A DNA stretch of 64,000 nucleotides from Mangrovicoccus ximenensis (GTDB lineage: Bacteria > Pseudomonadota > Alphaproteobacteria > Rhodobacterales > Rhodobacteraceae). The notes below the pieces were generated by a model. The model made no database searches. It saw nothing but the letters and a program-made list of their open reading frames with translations, and had not been told where the DNA came from. Location of the stretch: positions 977,922 through 1,041,921 of the forward strand of contig NZ_QBKZ01000001.1 in assembly GCF_003056725.1 (NCBI RefSeq), read 5' to 3'. Positions 43,495-53,163 of this stretch are shown piece by piece (position 1 is the first letter of the stretch; every line of letters begins with the position of its first letter). Position numbers and translations under genes: made by a program.

Positions 43495-44757
43495 TCAGAG
43501 CGCCCGGTGGCCGATGTCGCGGCGGCAGAAGCCCTCGGGCCAATCGAGCGCGTCGATCAGCGCATAGGCGCGGTCGCGCGCCTCCTGCAGCGTCGCACCG
43601 CGCGCGGTCGCGTTCAGAACCCGCCCGCCGGTGGCCAGCACCTTGCCGTCCTGCGCGGTGGTCCCAGCATGGAACATCACGCGGTTGCCGTCTTCCTCCA
43701 GCGCAGAGAGGCCGCGGATTTCCGTGCCCTTCTCGTAGCTGCCCGGATAGCCCTTGGCGGCCATCACCACGGTCATGGTGCAGTCATCGGCCCAGTTGAC
43801 CTTCATGCCGGCCAGGCGGCCGTCGACGCAGGCCTCGATCAGGTCCAGCACCTGGCCGCCGAGCCGAAGCATCAGCGCCTGGCATTCAGGATCGCCGAAA
43901 CGGGCGTTGTATTCGACCAGCCGCGCGCGGCCATCCTCGATCATCAGCCCGGCATAGAGCACGCCGACATAGGGCGACCCGCGCCGCGCCATTTCCTTCA
44001 GCGTCGGCTGGACGATTTCCGCCATGGTCTGCGCCACGACCGCATCCGACAGGACCGGCGCCGGGGAATAGGCGCCCATGCCGCCGGTATTCGGGCCGGT
44101 ATCGCCTTCGCCCACCCGCTTGTGGTCCTGCGCCGTGCCGATCGGCAGCGCGGTCTCGCCGTCGCACATCACGAAGAAGGACGCTTCCTCGCCGGTCATG
44201 AATTCCTCGATGACCACGGCCGCGCCCGCGGAGCCGAAGGCGCCGCCGAAAATGTCCTCGACCGCATCCAGCGCGTCCTGCAGCTCCATCGCCACGATCA
44301 CGCCCTTGCCCGCGGCCAGGCCGTCGGCCTTGATCACGATCGGCGCGCCCTGCGCCTTCACGTAGTCGAGCGCGGGCGCGGCCGACTCGAACCGTGCATA
44401 GGCCGCGGTCGGCGCCGCGCAGGCATCGCAGACCGCCTTGGTGAAGGATTTCGACGCCTCGAGCTCGGCCGCCGCCTTCGACGGGCCGAAGCAGCGCACG
44501 CCCGCCTCGCGCAGCCGGTCGGTGACGCCCGCCACCAGCGGTGCCTCGGGACCCACGATCACCAGGTCCACGGAATTTTCCTGGGCGAACTCGACCACGG
44601 CGCCGCCGTCATTGATGTCGAGCTGCGCGCATTCCGCAATCTCGGCGATCCCGGCATTGCCCGGCGCCACGATCAGCCGGTCGCATTTCGGGTTCTGCTT
44701 GACTGCCCAGGCCAGCGCATGCTCGCGCCCGCCGCCACCGAGAATGAGAATGTTCAT
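43495..44757 (-). CDS. purD: Phosphoribosylamine-glycine ligase
   Basis: A complete 420-residue GARS. The start [17 protein letters not shown], the ATP-grasp core ([30 protein letters not shown]), [13 protein letters not shown] and [13 protein letters not shown] are all in place. It catalyses ATP-dependent joining of 5-phosphoribosylamine and glycine, the second step of purine synthesis, in the cytoplasm. It is monocistronic here and convergent with the TRAP operon. Confidence 0.97.
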   Translation of the reverse strand: MNILILGGGGREHALAWAVKQNPKCDRLIVAPGNAGIAEIAECAQLDINDGGAVVEFAQENSVDLVIVGPEAPLVAGVTDRLREAGVRCFGPSKAAAELEASKSFTKAVCDACAAPTAAYARFESAAPALDYVKAQGAPIVIKADGLAAGKGVIVAMELQDALDAVEDIFGGAFGSAGAAVVIEEFMTGEEASFFVMCDGETALPIGTAQDHKRVGEGDTGPNTGGMGAYSPAPVLSDAVVAQTMAEIVQPTLKEMARRGSPYVGVLYAGLMIEDGRARLVEYNARFGDPECQALMLRLGGQVLDLIEACVDGRLAGMKVNWADDCTMTVVMAAKGYPGSYEKGTEIRGLSALEEDGNRVMFHAGTTAQDGKVLATGGRVLNATARGATLQEARDRAYALIDALDWPEGFCRRDIGHRAL

Positions 44758-44893
44758 GCCGCCTCCGCTGCGTGTTGCGCCTGCGTCCTAGGCAGGAAGC
44801 GCCCCGGAGGCAAGCGCGTTGCCCCCGGGACCGCCGGGAACCTGTGGCTCCGGCGGCGGTTTTCCCCTCAGGAACCGACGAAAGGAGAGACCC

Positions 44894-45041
44894 ATGTCCG
44901 GCCTGCGCCCCGCGGCCTACTTCCTGGCCCCCGCCCCCGCTGGCGGCACCGCCTGGGTGCTGCATAGCGACCGTTGCCATGGCGCGGCACTCGACGGCCC
45001 GGCCGAGCTGGTCGGCCGGTTCGACCGCTGCGCCGACGCCA
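44894..45041 (+). pseudogene. Hypothetical protein, N-terminal fragment
   Basis: From ATG 44894, with a good AAAGGAGA upstream, about 49 codons read MSGLRPAAYFLAPAPAGGTA-WVLHSDRCHGAALDG-PAELVGRFDRCADAI. This resembles small proteins with paired Cys in an HRxxC...CxxC-like pattern but is not identified. After ~45041 the sequence belongs to a helicase in another frame, so the 3' end is lost. Confidence 0.5.
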
Positions 45042-46970
45042 TTTTGCCGAAACCGCGGTCGCGGAACCGGAGCTGGCGCCGCAGGCGCTCTGCGCCGCGC
45101 TCGACGACCTGGATGCCGGAAAGGACAGGCTGGCCGACTGGACCCGCTGGATCGCCGCGCGCGGCGCGGCGGTGAATGCAGGCCTCGCACCGCTGGCCGA
45201 CGCGGTCGAGGCGGACCTCCTGGACCTGCCTGCGGAGGAGGCTTTCGAAGCCGCCTATGCCGCTTGGTGGCTGCCCTTGGCGATGGATGCCGAACCTTGC
45301 CTGCGCGGTTTCACCCATTGGGCGCACGAAGACGCGATCAAGCGGTTCCGCGCACTCGACGGGGCGGCCGCCGGCATGGCGGCAGGCCAGGTGATGGCAC
45401 GCATCAACCACGGCCTGCCCGCGCGGGACCAGGTGCCGCGCAAGTCCGAGCTGGGGGTGCTGCGCCACCAGCTGGGCTTGACCCGGCCGAGCCTGCCGAT
45501 CCGCGCGCTGATCGCCGAAATGCCCGAAAGCTTCGCCCGGCTCGCGCCCTGCGTGCTGATGTCGCCGCTCTCGGTTGCGCAGTACCTGCCGCCCGGACAG
45601 GCCGCCTTCGACCTGGTGATCTTCGACGAAGCCTCGCAGATCACCACCTGGGACGCGATCGGCGCCATCGCCCGCGGCCGCCAGGCAGTCATCGTCGGGG
45701 ACCCGAAGCAGCTGCCGCCGACCAATTTCTTCGGCCGCAGCGACGACGGCGACGAGGACCTGCCCGAAATGGAGCGCGACCTCGCCTCGATCCTCGACGA
45801 GGTGGCCTCGGCCGGGGTGCCGACGCAGCAGCTCAACTGGCATTACCGCAGCCGCGACGAGTCGCTGATCGCCTTCTCGAACTGGCACTACTACGGCGGC
45901 CGGCTGGTTACCTTCCCCTCGCCCGATCCGGGCGCGGGCGCGGTGCGGCTGCATCGGATCAAGGGCACCTACGGGCGCGGCCGCGGCCGCACCAACGAGG
46001 CCGAGGCGCGTGCCGTGGTCCAGCTGGCGGTGGAGCGGCTTGCCGCTTGGGCGGCGCTGCCCGAGGAGGAGCGCCCGACGCTCGGCGTGATCACCTTCAA
46101 CGTCCAGCAGCAGGAGCTGATCCTCGACCTGCTCGACGAGGAGCGCCGCCGCAATCCCGATCTCGAATGGTTCTTCGAAGATGCCCGCGAGGAGCCGGTG
46201 ATCGTCAAGAACCTGGAGAACATCCAGGGCGACGAGCGCGACGTGATGCTGTTCTCGGTCACCTTCGGACCGGATGCGGCCGGAAAGCTGTCGATGGCCT
46301 TCGGCGCGCTCAACAGCGAGGGCGGCGAGCGTCGGCTGAACGTTGCGGTGACCCGCGCGCGCGCCGAGCTGCATGTCTTCGCCTCGCTGGAGGCTTCCCA
46401 GATCGACCTGAGCCGCACCCGTGCCACCGGCGTCGCGCATCTCAAGGCCTTCCTCGATTTCGCCGCCCGCGGCCCCGAAGCGCTGCCCGCGCAGGACGAG
46501 GGCTCCCTCGGCCCGGTGGAGAACGGCTTCGAGGCGGCGGTGATGGCCGCGCTCGAGGCGAAGGGCTGGGAGGTCCGTCCGCAAATCGGCGTCTCGGGCT
46601 TCCGCATCGACCTTGGGATCGTCCATCCCGACCGCGCCGGGGCCTACCTGGCCGGGGTGGAGTGCGACGGCGCCAGCTACCATTCCTCCGCCACCGCGCG
46701 CGACCGCGACAAGATCCGCCAGGCGGTTCTGGAAAATCTCGGCTGGACCATCCTGCGGGTCTGGTCCACCGAATGGTTCCGCAGCCCTGCCCCGGTGATC
46801 GGGCGGCTGCACGACGCGCTGTCGGCCCGGCTGGCCGAAGACCGCGCTGCCGCAGCTGAAGACGCAGCCGAAGAGCCCGCGGAGGAGCTGCTCGACTGGG
46901 AAGACGCCGCGCCCGATCCCGGGCCCGCGGACAGCCTGCCCGCTCTGCCTGCGCCGGAGGTGCTCGAGGG
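45042..46970 (+). pseudogene. SF1-type helicase with C-terminal REase-like domain (DUF4011/MTES_1575 type), C-terminal fragment
   Basis: About 640 residues form the C-terminal part of a large AAA_11/AAA_12 helicase. Motif II appears as VIFDEASQI, motif III as GDPKQLPPTNFF, motif IV-like HYRSRDESLIAFSN, then TFNVQQQELILDLL, ENIQGDERDVMLFSV (motif V) and LNVAVTRARAELHVF (motif VI). The end contains a PD-(D/E)xK-like nuclease segment (FRIDLGIVHPD and GVECDGASYHSS, then WTILRVWSTEWF). The N-terminal ~1000 residues with Walker A are absent, so it cannot hydrolyse ATP as read. Relatives occur in genome-defence contexts. Junctions lie at ~45042 and ~46970. Confidence 0.8.
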
Positions 46971-46975
46971 CACGG

Positions 46976-47455
46976 ATCAACGAGGAAGGCTGCATGCCCT
47001 ATTTCAACGTTTCGCGGCCGCAGAGCCGCGGGACGGTCATGGCGAAATCCGGCGACCCGGGCGAGCTGCCGGAGCTGGATCCGAATTTCCTGTCGGCGCC
47101 GGATGATCTGCGGGTCCTGCGCGAAGGTCTGCGGATGATGCGGGACATCCTTGCGCAGCCGGCTTTCGACGGCATCCGCGGCGAGGAATACGCCCCCGGA
47201 AAGGGCGTGGTGTCGGATGCCGAGCTCGACGAGTACATCAGGAACGACTGCAACAGCGTCTACCACCCGGTCGGCACCTGCAAGATGGGCTCGGACAGCA
47301 TGGCGGTCGTCGACGACGAACTGCGGGTGCACGGGCTCGGAGGGCTGCGCGTGGTCGATGCGTCGATCATGCCGACGCTGACAAGCGGCAACACCAATGC
47401 CCCGACCATCATGATCGCCGAGAAGGCTGCCGACATGATCCGCGCGGCCGCCTGA
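46976..47455 (+). pseudogene. GMC family oxidoreductase (choline dehydrogenase type), C-terminal fragment
   Basis: About 160 residues from INEEGCMPYFNVSRPQSRG to the stop. It contains the GMC C-terminal motifs: [10 protein letters not shown] with the active-site His, [42 protein letters not shown]. The FAD-binding N-terminal ~380 residues are missing. The aldehyde dehydrogenase 100 bp downstream suggests the intact pair oxidised an alcohol to an acid. Confidence 0.85.
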
Positions 47456-47558
47456 CCTGTCCGGCCGCCGCAGACTGCGGCCGCAGGGCCGGAAAAAACT
47501 CAACCAGACGCGGCGCGCGAACCGGCACGCTGCCTTCGCCAAGTATCGGGAGGTTCCC

Positions 47559-49067
47559 ATGAACAAACAGTTTTCCTTCGACAATCCGCTTGACCAGATC
47601 AGCCCCGAGACGCGCTCTTTCCTCGAGGCCAGACACCGGCTGTTCATCGACGGCGCGTCCGTCGAGGCCGTCGAGGGCGGCCGCCGGGATGTGGTCGATC
47701 CGGCCACGGGAAAGGTGATCTCCAATGTTGCGGATGCGACGCAGCGCGATGTCGACCTGGCTGTGGCAGCGGCCCGCAGGGCTTTCGACACCGGCCCGTG
47801 GCGCGATGCGAAGCCGATCGATCGCGTCAAGCTGCTGTGGCGGATCGCCGAGCTGATCGACCAGCACTCGGTGCAGCTGGCCGAACTCGACACGCTCGAC
47901 GAGGGATCGCCCTACGGCGTGGTCAAGAACGGCTACATCGCCGGCGCGGCGGAACATTTCCGCTATTTCTCGGGCTGGGCCAACAAGATCAACGGCGATA
48001 CGCTGCCGGTGAGCCTGCCAGGCAGCTGGCACGCCTACACGACGCGCGAACCGGTCGGTGTCGTCGCGCAGATCCTGCCCTGGAACGTGCCGTTCCTGAT
48101 GATGGCCTGGAAACTGGCCCCGGCGCTGGCGGCCGGCTGCACGGTCGTGGTGAAACCGGCCGAGGACACGCCGCTCTCCGCCATGCTCTTTGCCGAGATC
48201 TGCCGCGAGGCCGGGGTGCCCGAGGGGGTCGTGAACATCGTCACCGGCGACGGCCGCATCGGCGCGGCGCTGGTCGACCATGCCGGGATCGACAAGGTCG
48301 GCTTCACCGGATCCACCGCGACAGGCCAGGCGATCGTGCGTGCGGCGGCGGGCAACCTCAAGCGCGTCAGCCTCGAGCTCGGCGGCAAGAGCCCGGTCTT
48401 CGTGTTCCCCGATGCCGACATCGAAGCGGCGATCCCGCAGGTGGCGGAGTCGGTCTATCTCAACAGCGGCCAGGCCTGCAGCGCGGGATCGCGCCTCTAT
48501 ATCCACGAGGACGTCTATGACCGCGTGATCGAGGGGGTCGCGGCCTATTCCGAAGGGCTGAATCTTGGCCATGGCCTCGACCCCGCGACCAACATGGGCC
48601 CGATCATCTCGGCCAGGCAGTTCGAGCGGGTGAAGCGGCTGCTGGAGACCGGCGTCAAGGAAGGGGCCAGCATGGTGACGGGCGGCGATGCCGGCATGGA
48701 GGGCTTCTTCGTGCGGCCGACCCTGCTGCGCGACGTGACGCCCGAGATGTGCGTCTACCGCGAGGAGATCTTCGGTCCGGTCATCAGCGCCATGAAGATG
48801 ACCACCCGCAATATCGAGGAACTCGCCCGCGAGGCCAACAATACCGAATACGGCCTGGCGGCGAGCATCTGGACCAATGACCTGAAACTGGCGCACCAGC
48901 TGTCCGGCCGCATCCGGGCAGGCACGATCTGGCTGAATGCGCATAACATGATCGACCCGTCCATGGGCTGGGGCGGCTTCAAGCAGTCCGGCTGGGGCCG
49001 CGAAATGGGCCGCTCGGCGATGGACATCTACACCGAGCAGAAGACCGTGGCGATGAAAGTCGGCTGA
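47559..49067 (+). CDS. Aldehyde dehydrogenase family protein
   Basis: A complete 502-residue NAD-dependent aldehyde dehydrogenase. Motifs: ILPWNVPFLMMAWKLAPALA, the NAD-site GFTGSTATGQAI, the general-base glutamate in LELGGKSP near residue 270, the nucleophile in NSGQACSAGSR near residue 305 and EEIFGPVIS. Length and motifs fit the ALDH2-like/betaine-aldehyde or phenylacetaldehyde dehydrogenase group; the exact substrate is unknown. It follows a GMC-oxidoreductase remnant, consistent with alcohol-to-acid oxidation. A hairpin follows the stop. Confidence 0.93.
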   Translation: MNKQFSFDNPLDQISPETRSFLEARHRLFIDGASVEAVEGGRRDVVDPATGKVISNVADATQRDVDLAVAAARRAFDTGPWRDAKPIDRVKLLWRIAELIDQHSVQLAELDTLDEGSPYGVVKNGYIAGAAEHFRYFSGWANKINGDTLPVSLPGSWHAYTTREPVGVVAQILPWNVPFLMMAWKLAPALAAGCTVVVKPAEDTPLSAMLFAEICREAGVPEGVVNIVTGDGRIGAALVDHAGIDKVGFTGSTATGQAIVRAAAGNLKRVSLELGGKSPVFVFPDADIEAAIPQVAESVYLNSGQACSAGSRLYIHEDVYDRVIEGVAAYSEGLNLGHGLDPATNMGPIISARQFERVKRLLETGVKEGASMVTGGDAGMEGFFVRPTLLRDVTPEMCVYREEIFGPVISAMKMTTRNIEELAREANNTEYGLAASIWTNDLKLAHQLSGRIRAGTIWLNAHNMIDPSMGWGGFKQSGWGREMGRSAMDIYTEQKTVAMKVG

Positions 49068-49073
49068 ACGGAG

Positions 49074-49102
49074 GGGATGGCGTTCCCCCGGGGCGCCATC
49101 CC
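49074..49102 (+). terminator. Hairpin after aldehyde dehydrogenase
   Basis: GGGATGGCG (49074-49082) pairs perfectly with CGCCATCCC (49094-49102) around an 11-base loop, 6 bases after the stop; outer GGAGG/CCTCC extend the pairing. There is no strong U-tract. Confidence 0.6.
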
Positions 49103-49523
49103 GGGCCTCCTTGTGCGCGCGGCCGGAGAAGGGCGCAGGTGCCGGCCGGTTTCGCCCTGCTCGGCGGCCAGGAGGACATGGCGCTGATTTGCGGACGGAA
49201 GATGCTGCGCGTTGTTCCGGCGGGGTGCCGAGATGGCCGTGTCAGGCGGCGCAGTCTCCATGCCGACGGACGCCGCCGGGATCACCCGTGGGGCCTGGCG
49301 TTGCAGATCAAGGCGGGCAGGCCGGGGACGGCGATGCGCGCCATCCAGCCTGAACGTGCCATTTCCGCGGACGGGGCCCCTCGGCGAAGGGGCGGCGCTG
49401 CGGACGTTCGGGGCGGGCAAGCGAAGGCGATCGGGCAGGAGAAGCCGCCTGCTGCCTGAGTTCAGGAAACCGTTTCCCGGGACAGCATGGGTCTTGCGGA
49501 ACAGACCGAGGAAGGATCAGGAC
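49103..49523. other. No recognisable gene
   Basis: About 420 bp between the terminator and the MBL fragment. Open frames on both strands show no family motif. The last ~60 bases contain the ribosome site (GAAGGATCAGG) of the MBL gene. Confidence 0.45.
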
Positions 49524-49715
49524 ATGAACAAGGCATTTGCATCTGCCGGGGACCTCGAGGAGAAGGCCGTCAGCTTCACGCAGGTGGGGGAGGGGCTCTA
49601 TGCCTTCACGGCCGAGGGCGACCCGAACACGGGCGTGATCATCGGCGACGAAAGCGTGATGATCGTCGAGGCCCAGGCCACGCCGCGGCTGGCGCGCAAG
49701 GTGATGGAGTGCGTG
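49524..49715 (+). pseudogene. MBL-fold metallo-hydrolase, N-terminal fragment
   Basis: About 64 residues, EKAVSFTQVGEGLYAFTAEG followed by DPNTGVIIGDESVMIVEAQA-TPRLARKVMECVR, match the start of a SoxH-like/MBL-fold hydrolase. The metal-binding HxHxDH motif, which should follow, is absent: sequence from ~49716 belongs to an EamA transporter in another frame. Confidence 0.75.
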
Positions 49716-49966
49716 CGCTCCCCGAGGCCTGGGCGGCGGTGGCCTATGTCGGGCTCTTCGCGGCGCTCGCGGCCTTCATCCTCTGGGGCTACGGCGTGCG
49801 GATCAAGGGGCCGGACGCGGCCGGGCTCTATATCAACCTGATCCCGGTCTTCTCGGCGGCGCTGGCCTGGCTGCTGCTCGGCGAGGCGCTGACCCATGGC
49901 CAGGCGGCGGGGGCCGCGCTGATCCTGCTGTCGCTCTGGCTGGGGCGCGAGCGGCGCCGCCGCTAA
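49716..49966 (+). pseudogene. EamA/DMT family transporter, C-terminal fragment
   Basis: About 83 residues contain the last three membrane helices: AWAAVAYVGLFAALAAFILW, GYGVRIKGPDAAGLYINLIP followed by VFSAALAWLLLGEALT, and AAGAALILLSLWLGRERRRR. The 'NLIPVFSALLAWLLLGE' pattern is the DMT signature. The first seven helices are absent. Confidence 0.8.
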
Positions 49967-50046
49967 GATTTCCGTTGCGGAAATCTGTTCGGAAATCAAC
50001 CTCCGCTTGCTAGCATCGGGCGAATCCATCCGCAGGGAGGGCCGCC

Positions 50047-50550
50047 GTGAAACTCGCAGCACTGCTCGACAGCTGGCAGAAATGGCTGACCTTCATCGTC
50101 GCGCTGGCCTCGGCCTATTACGCGGCGGGGAATTTCATCTCGGGCCGCTTTGCCACCAGCAACCAGGCGATCCAGGCGGCCGAGAGCCGGATGGACCTGT
50201 TCCGTACCCAGCCGGGCTATGTGCTGACCTATCTGGAGAACGCCTATCCCGGCTATGCCTATTGCGCGGCGCTCTCGGCGGTGCAGGCCTGCATGAGCGC
50301 GATCGGCACGGCGACCGATGTCAGCCCGAGCTGCCACCAGTCGGCGAACACCTTCACCGGCGAGCAGGACGGCACCGCCGCCGACGGCACCGACCGGGTC
50401 ACCACCTCGCCGATGGCCGGCGAGCTGATCGCCCAGGAGATCGACGCGATCGCCCGCAAGGTCGGGCTGAGCGAGGCAGTCCTGGCGGAGAAGGCGCGGA
50501 AGATGTCGGAGCAGCCGGAAGGCGGGGGCGCCGGCGCGGGCTCGGGCTGT
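50047..50550 (+). CDS. Hypothetical protein, possibly 3'-truncated
   Basis: From GTG 50047 (GGGAGG upstream) about 165 residues: a short N-terminal hydrophobic segment (WLTFIVALASAYYAAGNFIS), a four-Cys middle part (YAYCAALSAVQACMSAIG, PSCHQSANTFTG) and a helical tail (VGLSEAVLAEKARKMSEQ). It looks like a membrane-anchored exported protein, but no family was recognised. After ~50550 the frame becomes Pro/Arg-rich and runs antisense through the FAD-enzyme fragment, so the native 3' end is uncertain. Confidence 0.5.
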
Positions 50551-50596
50551 TCGGGGGACCTGCTCGACGATGGCCTCGCGGTCTGGGAAGCGGGGC

Positions 50597-50738
50597 CGCC
50601 GCCGGCAAGGCCGCACATTCCGGCGCCAACGACCAGCACGTCGGTCACGCCGTCGCGCCGGGGCACCCAGGACTTGGCGGGCAGCTCGAGACAGGCCAGG
50701 TCTTCGGCCAGGCGGTCTTCCAGCGCGGCGAGGCTCAT
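50597..50738 (-). pseudogene. NAD(P)/FAD-dependent oxidoreductase, N-terminal fragment
   Basis: The first ~47 residues read MSLAALEDRLAEDLACLELP-AKSWVPRRDGV followed by the Rossmann start TDVLVVGAGMCGL. The rest of the enzyme is absent. ATG 50738 overlaps the stop of the aminotransferase fragment (ATGA), showing they were one operon. Confidence 0.7.
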
Positions 50739-51225
50739 GCGATCGCCTTCGCCTCCGAGACATGGCGGAAGCGCGCGGTGCCCGGGTCGCAGACGTAATC
50801 CGCGGCGCGGGTCCCGGCCTCGCGCGCCAGCGACGCGACGCCCTCGAGGATGCGGGCGACCTCGTCCCCGGAATGCAGCCAGCTGAGGTTCAGCCGCACC
50901 CAGCCGGGCTTTTCCATCTCGTGGCCGGCGCTCAGCCGTCCGAAGAGCTTGTCCGAGCCCTCCTCGTCTATGCCGAGCAGCTGGTGGGCATAGGGGCCGG
51001 CGCAGGCGCAGCCGCCGCGGACCTGGATGCCGTGGACGTCCGACAGCATGCGGGTGAAGAGCTGGTGATGCACGTAGCCCTGGCTGCCGCGGATGCGGAA
51101 GGACAGGATCGGCAGGGCTGGCGCCCCGGCCGGGCCGAGGAGCTCGATCTGCGGCACCTGCCCCCAGGCCTCGAGCGCGCGGGCGCGCAGCTCCCCGTCG
51201 ATCGCGTGGAGCCGGTCCGCGGAGC
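50735..51225 (-). pseudogene. Aminotransferase class V family protein, C-terminal fragment
   Basis: About 160 residues: RLHAIDGELRARALEAWGQ, LPILSFRIRGSQGYVHHQLFT, then RMLSDVHGIQVRGGCACAGPYAH with the Cys-containing loop (RGGCACAGPY) of cysteine-desulfurase-like class V enzymes, and SWLHSGDEVARILEGVA. The PLP-lysine part is missing; sequence upstream of ~51225 belongs to another gene. The enzyme acted with the following FAD protein. Confidence 0.8.
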
Positions 51226-51247
51226 GGCCAGCGGCGGGCTCCGCGTC

Positions 51248-51755
51248 TCACCTGACCGTGCCGATGTCGAATGCCGGGACCTCGTCGCGGGTGAACCAGT
51301 CCGGGCGGTCGTTGCTCCAGCAGAGGCGCCGACCGCCGCCGCCGCGGCGGGCGCGAAGCTGGTAATGCGCGCCGTAGAGCGGTCGGACCGCGCCGTCTCC
51401 CCCCGCCGTTCCGGGATGATCCGCCCGACGATCATCCGGGCATGGCGCCCGTCGCCCTCGTCTTCGATCGCGAGGACCTCCGCGAAATACCGCCGGAACG
51501 GGGCGCGCTGGCGGAAGCGCTTCAGCTGGCCGAGCACCGTGTCGCGGCCCTCGAAATGCCTCAGGGGCGCGCAGCCGCCCGAGATGTTTTCGGCATAGGT
51601 GGCGGCCCGCAGGCCCATGCCGTCCTGCTCGACCGCAAAGGCGTAGCGGACGCAAAGTTCGGGCGTCCCACGGTTTCGGGCGGCCCGGAAGGCAAGGAAG
51701 CCCTTGAACTCGCCGCCATTGTCGGCAGGGTCCCTGCTCAGGGCCCGCCAGAGTC
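51248..51755 (-). pseudogene. Hypothetical protein with frameshift at a G6 run
   Basis: Two minus-strand frames together read like one protein: PADNGGEFKGFLAFRAARNR, TPELCVRYAFAVEQDG, AATYAENISGG, FEGRDTVLGQLKRFRQRAPF, YFAEVLAIEDEGDGRHARMI, VGRIIPERRG, then after a one-base shift YGAHYQLRARRGGGG, LCWSNDRPDWFTRDEVPAFD and IGTVR before TGA at 51248. The shift coincides with six C (plus strand) at 51399-51404; one extra base restores the frame. The family is not recognised. The 5' end merges with the divergent M29 gene region. Confidence 0.5.
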
Positions 51756-51782
51756 TCGGGCCGCCGCGTTGAAGGAGCCGCC

Positions 51783-53023
51783 ATGACCGCCCCCGCCCTC
51801 GATCCCGTCCTGCTTGCCCGCCTTGCCGATGTCGCCGTCAAGGTGGGCCTCAACCTCCAGCCGGGACAGGATCTGGTGCTGACCGCCCCCGTCGAGGCGC
51901 TGCCGCTGGTGCGCGAGATCGCCGCCTCCGCCTACCGCCATGGCGCCGGGCTGGTCACGCCGCTGCTGTCCGATGACGAAATCGCCCGTGCCCGGTTCCG
52001 CCACGGCGCGAGGCGAGCTTCGACCGTGCGCCGGGATGGCTCCACCAGGGCATGGCACAGGCCTTCTCCGAAGGCGCCGCTCGGATGGCGATTGCCGGAG
52101 CGGACCCGATGGCGCTGGCCGCCGAGGATCCCGAGAAGGTCGCCCGCGCCAACAAGGCCAATTCGATCGCCTACAAGCCCGCGCTGTCGAAAATCGCCAA
52201 TTTCGAGATCAACTGGACGATTGCCGCCTTTCCGACGGTTGGCTGGGCGCGGCAGGTCTTCCCCGGCCTGCCTGAGGACGAAGCGGTCGCCAAGCTGGCC
52301 GATGCGATCTTCGCCGCCTCGCGGGTAACCGGAAACGACCCGGTCTCGTCCTGGGAAGCGCATAATGCGGCGCTCCGGACGCGGACCGAATGGCTCAACG
52401 GCGAGCGTTTCGACGCGCTGCATTTCACCGGGCCGGGCACCGACCTGACCGTCGGGCTGGCCGACGGCCATGAATGGCAGGGCGGCGCATCCGCTGCGCA
52501 GAACGGCGTGACCTGCAACGCGAACATCCCGACCGAAGAGGTCTTCACCACGCCTCACGCGCATCGCGTAAACGGCACGGTGCGCGCGACCAAGCCGCTG
52601 TCCTACAACGGCGCGCTGATCGAGGAGATCGAGATGCGCTTCGAGGACGGGCGCGCGGTCGAGGCCCGCTCGGCCAAGGGCGCAACGGTGCTCGGGCGGA
52701 TGCTCGACAGCGACGAGGGCGCGCGGCGCCTCGGCGAGGTCGCGCTGGTGCCGTTCAGCTCGCCGATCTCGCAGACCGGGCTGCTGTTCTACAACACGCT
52801 GTTCGACGAGAACGCAGCCTGCCATATCGCGATGGGGCAATGCTATTCCAAGTGCTTCCTCGACGGCGCCTCGCTGTCGCCGGAACAGGTCGCGGCGCAG
52901 GGCGGCAACAGCTCGATGATCCATGTCGACTGGATGATCGGCGGGCCGCAGACCGACATCGACGGAGTTCGGGCCGACGGCACGCGCGTGCCGGTGTTCC
53001 GCAACGGCGAATGGGCGCGGTAA
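51783..53023 (+). pseudogene. M29 family aminopeptidase, single frameshift
   Basis: Reading frame 1 (51783 to ~52012, VGLNLQPGQDLVLTAPVEAL, LLSDDEIARARFRHGA) and frame 2 (from ~52015, ASFDRAPGWLHQGMAQAFSE to the stop at 53023) together make a ~413-residue thermophilic-type (AmpS/AmpT/PepII) M29 metallo-aminopeptidase. Metal-site regions NIPTEEVFTTPHAHRVNG and [18 protein letters not shown] are intact. One missing base around 52010-52014 (GGCGCGAGGCGAGC) explains the shift. GAAGGAG precedes ATG 51783. It may be a sequencing error rather than a true pseudogene. Confidence 0.85.
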
Positions 53024-53163
53024 CCCCGCGGGCGGGTCGTCTGCGGACATGATCGACGGGAGGGCGGCGACCGTCCTCGAGGCTGGCGTCGGCCGTGCCC
53101 CGCGATCTGCGCAGGGCCTTCGGAAGCGGCCCTGCCGGTCCGGGGCGCGGGAGGACTGGCCTG

